Shown piece after piece: positions 52,801-61,800 of a DNA stretch of 64,000 nucleotides (the first letter of the stretch is position 1; each line of letters starts with the position of its first letter). A model generated the notes under the pieces. That model was not told the DNA's origin and made no database searches. It saw nothing but the letters and a program-made list of their open reading frames with translations. The DNA comes from Carettochelys insculpta (taxonomy: Eukaryota > Chordata > Testudines > Carettochelyidae): NCBI RefSeq assembly GCF_033958435.1, contig NC_134138.1:269863798-269927797 (forward strand), given 5' to 3'. The position numbers and the translations under genes were made by a program.

Positions 52801-55800
52801 ACGAGCCTTGCCACCGCGCGGCGCGTCCAGATGGGGCTCCTTTTCAAAAGGACGCCACCTTCTTCGAAGTCCCCTTATTCTCATGAGCTCACGGGAATAT
52901 GGGGACTTCGAAGAAGGTGGCATCCTTTCGAAAAGGAGCCCTGTCTGGACGCGCCGCGCGGCTGCAAGGCTCGTCAATTTTGAAGCGCCGCTGCCGCCCG
53001 CATGCTAATGAAGCGCTGAATATGCATGTCAGTGCTTCATTAGTAAACTTCGAAATGGCCATTTGCATGGCCATTTCGAAGTTTGGGGCACGTGTAGACA
53101 CAGCCTATGTCAAAGTAGCCTATTTCAAAATAACATCGAAATAGGCTTCTTCAACGTGTATTTTCCACACATCCTCCGAGGCTGGTGCTGTCGAGGTTCA
53201 ACGTCGAGGTAGCAATGGGAAATGTCGAAAGGAGCCGCCCTGGAAGGAAATGTGGAGCGTCTACACACACAAGCACTTCCTGTTGAAATAAGGGGCCAGG
53301 AAAGCCCGTGGATGGGGTCGCAGGCTGGACTAGCCCTTCCGGGACAACAGCAAACCGCTCCTTTAAAGGGCCCCTCCCAGTCACACCTGGCCTGCACAGC
53401 ACGAGGTCTGCAGAGCGCTAGCCACATTCTCGCAGACCAACACACAGCAGCCATGGCCCCCAGCAGCAGCAGCAGCAGTCTCAGCAGCACCTGGAAGCCT
53501 TCCAGGTAGTCACCCAGGGAGCAAGTGCCCTGCTAGGTGCTGCACGGGAAGCCACACAGCAGCTCCTGGCAGGGGAGCCCTCCCCAGAGGCAGATGGGGA
53601 CGCACCTGACCACCGGGCTCCCCTGTTCCTCCCCCACTGGGTGCTCCGCCGCCTCTGGAGCTACCCCACCAGCTCCAAGTGGTGGGAGCAGCTGGTCATG
53701 GGGGAGTGGGACGATGACATGTGGCTGCGGAACTTCTGCATGTGCCAGCAGACTTTCCTGGAGCTTTGCCAGTGGCTCAGCCCTGCACTGAGGCACCAGG
53801 ACACTCAGATGCAGTGCGCCCTCCTGTGGAGAAGAGGGTTGCAATAGCTGTCTGGACGCTGGCTGCTCCAGCAGTACACGACTCCCACGTCTTCCGGAAC
53901 TCGGGCCTGTTCCACTGGCTGGAGGCGGAGACCTACATCCCCCAGAGGAAGATTCCTCTGTGGGACACCACCATATCCCTCTGCCTCGTAGTGGATGTGG
54001 CCTACTCCCGCCAGTCCCGGCTCATGCGCCCACATACCAACCACCTCACCGCCAGCCAGGAGCGCTACAATGCCTGACTGAACCACGCTCGCCAGGTGGT
54101 GGAGAGGACCTTTGGCCACCTGAAGGGCTGCTGGCAGTGCCTCCTTGCCCACATGGACATCGGCCTCCAGAACATCCCCCAGGTTGTGGGTGCATGCTGC
54201 ACGCTCCACAACATTGCTGAGAGCAAGGGGAAGGCCTTCTTCCAGGGGTGGGCAGTCGACGCTGGCATGGGCTTCCCCCAGCCAGTCACCACACCCAGTT
54301 GCCAGGTCCACCGCGAGGGGGTATGGCTCTGCGAGGCCCTGCAGGCCCATTTTGATCAGGGGGACCCCATAGCACCTCCCTGGCCTTCCCTGGAGGGCTG
54401 CCCACACACCACCCCCACAACCTGCACACCATGCCCCCAACAAGCACGTCTCAGGTTCTTTGGAAAATAAAACTCTGGATTACTGAATACTGGTAAACTG
54501 TTTTATGTGCACAACAAAAACTGGAATCAATATGCAAAGGGAAACAACTATATACAAATGTGGGGCCACCGGAGGGATCAGCCGTTGGCCCATCAATCTG
54601 GGGTGTGGGTAGAGGGGTGTGACCCCCAATGGGTACAGGACGTGGACCCCCCCCTTGTCCGCAGTCCCTGATGTGGCCAGCTGGGAGCCAGGAAGACCGG
54701 CAAGAATGTCCGGGATGCCTCCACCGGCTAGTCTTCAGCCCCAGTGGGCTCCAGTCCTGGGGGGCTGGCAGGAGGGGCAGCAGATGGCGCAACAGGCGGC
54801 ATGGCAGGCGAGGCAGGTGGGGCAGTGGGCGAGGCAGGGGGGCAGCAGGTGGAGTGGCAGGAAAGGCGGCAGGGGGCGCAACGGGGGTGGGAGCTGGGCA
54901 ACAGCCTCCTGGAACAATCCAGCTATGTCCCGGAACACACCCATGAATTCCTGCCATGCTGCCTGGCCCAGGTGGACTCCTCCTGGTCAAAGCAGAGCTT
55001 CTTCTCGGCCACCTCTGCCTGCTGCCGGAGAGCCGCCAGGAGCTGGGGTTGCCTGGGGGCCATCCCCTGGGTCCGGTGGTGGCATGCCTGTCCTGCTGGC
55101 CTCAGTGGTGTGCCCAGGCGCTGGTGGTGCCTGACCTCCGGCGGGCTCTCGGGACCATGGAGGGTGCCTGGCTGCCTGGGGCCTCGGATGGTGCGGCTGT
55201 GGAGAGGGAAGTGAAGGATGTTAGTACTGTGCCCTTGCCCGTGGCCCATTCTCCCCCTTCCCCATTGGGTGCTGGGTCTCTGTCCCCCATCGATGGGTGT
55301 GGTGTCCCTGCTGGATGTCCCCATTGCATGGCCCCCCTTCCCCTGGGGTTAGGGCACAGTGCTGTCTGCGGGTGTGGGTGCTGACAGGCGCTGATGGCCA
55401 TGGGACTGTGCTGTGGCTGGGCAGTTGCAGGTCAGGGTCCACTGGGGGTGTGTGGGGCCAGTCAGGAGATTACTTCCACGTTCCGCTGCTTGCTCCCCAT
55501 CACACAGAGCACCTCCTCCTCAGCCCACAGCCCCAGCAGGTCTCAGAGCTCGGCCTCCATCCAGGAGGGGCTCCGCCGCTTTTTGGCCCCCCATTTGGCT
55601 GCTGGGGGGCCCTGGGTCCCCGCAGGGGGGAGCCCTGTGTGTGCTCAGGGGGTTGGTTTGATGCCATGGCGCTGGGTGGTCAGGCCAGGCTCCATAGAGG
55701 GCGTGCAGGGCTAGCATGTGCGAGTGCTGCTGCCTGCATGCTCTCAGCTTCCTGCCACAGGAAATCCAGGTGCATGGTGCTTTAAGGGCTGCTGCACACA

Positions 55801-58800
55801 GTGATCATAGAACCCTGCAGAGGCTGGATAGAGCGTCTCAACCCCTCAGCTGATTGCCGCCATGGAGCACCCTGCTATTTTGAAGTAGCGGGATGCGGAT
55901 CGTTTACACACACCCTACTTCGACGTTGAATGTCGAAGTAGGGCACTATTCCCATCTTCAGATAGGTATAGCGATTTTGATGTCAGTGGGGTCCTTTCCC
56001 ATGCAGCTGGCAGGTGGGGCCACAATGGGAGGGGCCGGGGGGGCAGCAGAAGGGGCATCAGGAGGGGGCAGCCGGGCCAGGAGCTTCTGGTACACGGCCA
56101 CCACATCCTGGAAAGTGGTCAGGAACTCCCCTCAGGCCGCCTAGCGCCATGCAGCCTTCCCCTCCTTGAAGCAGAACCAGCACTCGGCCTGCTCCACGTG
56201 GCACTGGATGGAGGTGGTGAGGTGGGGGTCCATTGCCAGATGCATCTGGCTCCGCTGTGACCGGCCCATCCCAGCGCTGGTGGTGGCTCTGGCCAGCCAC
56301 TGTCCCTTGCCTCTGGGTGGCTGTCTGGGACCACGGATGGTGTGGCTGCAGACGCGGGGGAAGAGAGGAACAGGCCATGAGTACCAATCCCATCCCATTG
56401 CCCATGCTCCCTGTCCCCCCCAGTGGGCGCTGAGTCCCCATCCACTGTCCCCGTCTATTGGTGTGGTGGCCCTGTGGGCTGCCCCTTTATGTGGTCCACC
56501 CTGCCCACCCCTCCCCAGGGGGGCAGGGCATTGCACTGTCCACAGGAGTGGGTGCTGACAGGCACTGGTGGCCATGCCGCCATCCCAGGGCCATGGTCCA
56601 GCTGGCCTTGGCGGGCCAGGGTCTGCCAGAGGTGTGGGGGGCCCCTGGTCATGTATGGTGCCCCCACCCCATGATCTTGGGTGTGTGCCCTGTTGCGTAC
56701 GTACCTGAGGTCCACTGCCAAGATCGGGGGATGGCTGTCTGGCTGATGCCTGGCTAGAGGTGCGGGAGGGGAGGTGGAAGACCAGGTCCCCCTTCTCACT
56801 GGACCAGTCCCCAGCTGAGGCTGGCTCTGTGTCCAGCACTGGTGGTACAGAGCTGGCCAATGGTCCTGGCTCCTGTTCATCTCCCAGCTGGGGCTTCTTG
56901 GCTGAGGTGTCCAGGAGGGCCGGTGGGGAGGAGGTGTTGCGGGGGCCCAGGATGGTCCTGAGCTCCCTGTAATAGGGGCATGAGGTGGCAGTGGCCCCCA
57001 ACTGGCTATCCAAATCCCAAGCCTGGGTGTAACCCTGCTGCAGCTCCTTAACTTTACTCCTGACTTGGTCAGGAGTGTGGGCAGGGTGACCCCAGGTACT
57101 CAGGCCCTCTGCCAGCTCGGCAAAGGCAGCCACATTCTGCTGCTTGCTCCCCATCACCTGTAGTACCTCCTCCTCCTGTCAGAGCCCCAGCAGGTCCTGG
57201 AGCTCATGCTCAGTCTAGGAGGGGGCAGTCCCCCCGCCCAGATAGACCCTTTGGAGCCCTGGGTGCGCTCGGAGGGGGGCCCTGGGGCTCCTGACCTGCC
57301 CGGGAGCTGGCCATAGCCGTCTGGCAGCAGCTCAGAGTCGCACTGAGTTGTGCAGGGGCAGCGTGTGCGAGGGCTGCTGCCTGCATGCTCTCAGCTTCCT
57401 GCAATGGGTTTCCTGGTCTGTGCAGCTTTAAGAGACGCTGCATGCACAGACCATAGAGCCCCGCAGTGGCTGGGCAGCATGTCTCCTCCTAACAGCTGAT
57501 TGCCACCATGGTGGACCCCACTCTTTTGAAAAAGAGGGATGTGGAGCATCTACACACGTCCTTTTTCGAAAAAAGATGTTGAAAGAGTGGCCTCTTCCTA
57601 TTTTCTGCTTGGAAGAAGAGTTTCAATTCCTGTGGCACCTAACACTGATTTCACCTTTGAAACAGCATGTGGCACGTGTAGATGAGCCACACGCTACTTC
57701 AAAGTGGGGCCTGCTCTTTCGAAAGAGCTGGCTAGTGTAGACGCAGCTACCGTGTTTGACTACATCCACACTAGAAGCATCTGTCAACAGAGAAAGCTCG
57801 ACAGAACCTTTATTGATAGATTTCATCTATACACAACTTGCTCTGTCAACAGAGAACTGCCAGACTGCACTGCCCTCTGGTGACAGAAAGTGGAATGGCA
57901 GTTCCGCAAACAGGACACCCCTCCTGCTGCCCCCCCGTGACCCCTCCCACCGTGGCCCCACCTGCCAGCTGCCCAGAAGAGGATCCCACTGGCTCAGACT
58001 GCCGGTCTGAGCCCCATCCCCACCCCTACCTCCCCTTACTCCCCGCTCCCTCCCACCCCCACCAGGGACCGCAGACGAGGTGGGGCGTGGGACCCAGGGC
58101 CAGTGCAGGTCATGCCCCTCCACCCCTGCCCTGTAGTTATGGCCCACCAGGCTACACTGCATTTCTGTTGACACTACAGCAGGTGGGCCCCCTCTGTCGA
58201 CATAACTCTCCAGTGTAGACACAGCTTTTGAAAGGAAATTTTCCATGATACACCTCCATCCTGTGGATGAATACATTTTGATTGAGCACTTTTTGAAATA
58301 TGCAAATGTGGAAAATATTATCATTCTTTCCCCGTGTATTCTGTTGGGCAACTTTACAAATATGTAATTCTGAAAAGGGTGAGGCCATAAAGTTCAAACT
58401 TGGCTTGTTGTGTAAGTAAATCATTGGCAAGTGTAAGAACTAATGTAATATACTATCCTAAAGTGATTATTCAGTAAAATCAGGAGACTGAATATGGAGA
58501 TGGCTGTAGGTGTGAATCCACTCCTAAGTGACAGTGCAGGAAAATTATAACCGTCCATTGAGCTATATGAAATAAGTTTAGTCACTGCATTTCAATTTCT
58601 AGTCAGCAGATATCTATATGACAAAGGCCAATACAATAATTGACAAACTTGATTGGTAAACTTGCTGGTAGTCACAGCAGAAAGGCCCTTAGAATGAATG
58701 GGAATGGAGACGGAGGGTACGTCTGTACTTACCGGAAGGTCAACCCAGTCAGGATTGATCTCCTAGGGTTCAGTTTAGTGCACCTAGTGGGGACATGCTA

Positions 58801-61800
58801 CATTGAACCATCAGCATTAGACAGTTGACAATGGTACTCCTCACTCTCATGAGGAGTCAGGGAGGTTGACAGGAGAGTTGTTCTCGTCAACCTCCTTCTG
58901 TGTGGACAGCTTGATAAATTCATCTTAGATACGTCAGTTCCAGCTACGCAATTGTTGTAGCTGGAATTGTGTATCTAAGATTGACTTTCAGGCTCATAAT
59001 TATCTCTTGCCCACAGAGGTGGTCCCTCTGGAACACACTAAAGCTGTGTCTACACGTGCACGCTACTTCGAAGTAGCGGCACTAACTTCGAAATAGCGCC
59101 CGTCGCGGCTACACATGTTGGGCGCTATTTCGAAGTTAACTTCGACGTTAGGTGGCGAGACGTCGAAGTCGCTAACCTCATGAGGGGATCGGAATAGCGC
59201 CCTACTTCGACGTTCAATGTCGAAGTAGGGACCGTGTAGACGATCCGCGTCCCGCAACGTCGAAATTGCCGGGTCCTCCATGGCGGCCATCAGCTGCGGG
59301 GTTGAGAGATGCTCTCTCTCCAGCCCCTGCGGGGCTCTATGGTCACCATGGGCAGCAGCCCTTAGCCCAGGGCTTCTGGCTGCTGCTGCGGCAGCTGGGG
59401 ATCCATGCTGCAGGCACAGGGTCTGCAACCAGTTGTCGGCTCTGTGGATCTTGTGTTGTTTAGTGCAACTGTGTCTGGGAGGGGCCCTTTAAGGGAGTGG
59501 CTTGCTGTTGAGTCCGCCCTGTGACCCTGTCTGCAGCTGTGCCTGGCACCCTTATTTCGATGTGTGCTACTTTGGCGTGTAAATGTACCCTCACAGCGCC
59601 TATTTCGATGTGGTGCCGCGCAACATCGAAATTGAACATCGACGTTGCCAGCCCTGGAGGACATGTAGACGTTATTTCGATGTTGCTACATCGAAATAAG
59701 CTATTTCGATGTTGGCTTCACGTGTAGACGTAGCCTAAAACATGTAGGGAGGCTTGCAATGATACTGTCTGTGCTGCTGCCTGTTCTGCAGATAAATTAT
59801 TTAGCATTCCTAATATTTTGCAAGCATTACAAATTAATGTTAATAATGTCGATACATTATTTGTTGTCTGTTGTACGTCACTACTGTTTCTCAGCTTACC
59901 TAGATGGGTCTGGGATGTCCCTCAGTACAATTTGAATCACACTGTGATAATCTTTCAGCTATATGAAAAAAGACAAACATAAATCAGTGATGCTAGGTTA
60001 TCTCTCCTCCCATCCCAAAAAGAACAACAACATTTAAAATGGGAAAAAATGGATGCAAAATTATCTATAATTAAAAGGTGAAGGATTATAACTATATTGC
60101 GTGGTTACAATGACAGCACTCATTACAGCAGAATTTCAGAGCTACGAATAACTCAGGAATGAAGGTTGTAATTATGAACAAAATATTACGGCTGTTCTTT
60201 TGAATTTACAGCTGAACACTGACTTAATGAAGTGTTGAAATTTTACTATGCAGAAGAAAAATGCTTTCTTTATCGTCTTAATTTAAATGAAACAAGCACA
60301 GAAACCATTTACAGAGTAGTCAATTTTTTAAAGCTTTCCTTTCAGCTTTTTAGTAGTTTATATTTAACACAGTACTGTACTTGCTATTCTTTTTTTGGTT
60401 TCTCCTGCTACCTGATTATATACTTACAGTTCCAAATAAAGTGTATGTAGTATAGCAGTGCAGTTCATAACTTTGTTGTTCATAACTCTGAGACTTTACT
60501 GTAATTCAGACTTTTTCATATATGTCTTATAATTTGCCCAGGTATTTTACATATTCTGGACAAATATCCGCAAGATTTCCCTAAATCAAGAATACAGACA
60601 GCCACTGACTTACGAACGGGTTACATTCCGAACACCTGGTCATAACTTGATTTGGTCGTAAATCAGAAATACCTTTCTATGGTAATCCCTCAAGGTACGT
60701 GAGGGTTACGTTCCACACAGCCCTCGCATACCTTGAGTTTCATGTAAGTTGGGGAGGGCTTGGGTTGTAGCCCTGGGAGGGGGCAGGAGGGTTACACCTG
60801 GGGTGGGTAATGTGGGAGGGATGGTGGCTGAGTGCAGTTGAGCTGGGGCTTGCAGGGGGTTGGAGCGGGGATTGAGCCCTGCCAGGGGGTTGCAGCTGGG
60901 GCTGTGGGGGTGGTGGGTACAGGGCTTGGAGCAGGAGCTCCATCTGCCGGGGTTGGGAGCCCCAGGCACAGTCTGAAGCCAGAGCTGGGGCCGTGGGGGC
61001 TTGAACGGGGTGAATCAGGGCTGGGGGATTAGTTGCGGGGTAGAGCCTCATGCACCTGCAGGGGCTGACAGTTGGAGCCCCACAGGCACTAGCAGCTGAC
61101 AGTCCAGCGCGTGCCGGGGTCGGGGGTTAGCTGGGGCAGCGCGGGATGAGACAGACAGAGGGGGGGATTAAACAGGGGTAAACCGGGGTGGGAGTGGGTT
61201 GAGCTGGCAGGGGAGTTAGAGCTCCTATGCATGCCAGCAGCAGCTGACAGCTGGAGCCCCAGACACGATGGGGGGTGAGCTGAGGCCGTGGGAAGTAGGG
61301 GTTGAGTCAGGCGAGGGGTTTAAATTGGGGCTGCACGGGGCGGGGTGGTTGAGTGGAGAGGGGTTGGAGCCCCACCAAGGACTGGGAGTCAGGGCCCCAG
61401 GCACGATTTGAAGTCAGAGCCCCATGCATGGGGGGCTGAGCTGGGACTGTGGTGGGGTTGATCCAGGCGGCGGAGGGACTGAATGGGGGTGCACCAGGAC
61501 GGGGTGCTTGAGCAGGTGGCAGATTGGAGCCCCGTGCATGCTGAGTCAGCCACGCAGGGGCAGGGTGATCTGGGGACACATGAAGGTTGTGGGGGTTGGG
61601 TCCAGGTCCAGGTCCGTGGGGGTTGGGGCTGGGTGATGGGATTGAAGACCGGATGTGTGGGTGGGATGGGGCATGGGGGTTGGAGCTGGGTCCGTGGGGG
61701 TTGGAGGGGAGCCCCAGGCATGTGGCTGGAGCCCCCTGCTTGGGGAGGTGAGCTGGAGCATGCACGGAGGGGTGAGCTGGAGGTTCGTTGTAAGTCAATG

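Larger units (their letters stand above)
53109..55995 (+). mobile_element. Broken Harbinger transposon, third copy
   Basis: The left subterminal sequence (ACATCGAAATAGGCTTC, CACACATCCTCCGAGGCTGG) matches the transposase-side end of the 39,444 element, and the right side (CCCTACTTCGACGTTG at 55,912) matches its Myb-side end. The outermost termini are lost. Holds a transposase relic on plus and Myb-gene pieces on minus. Confidence 0.72.
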
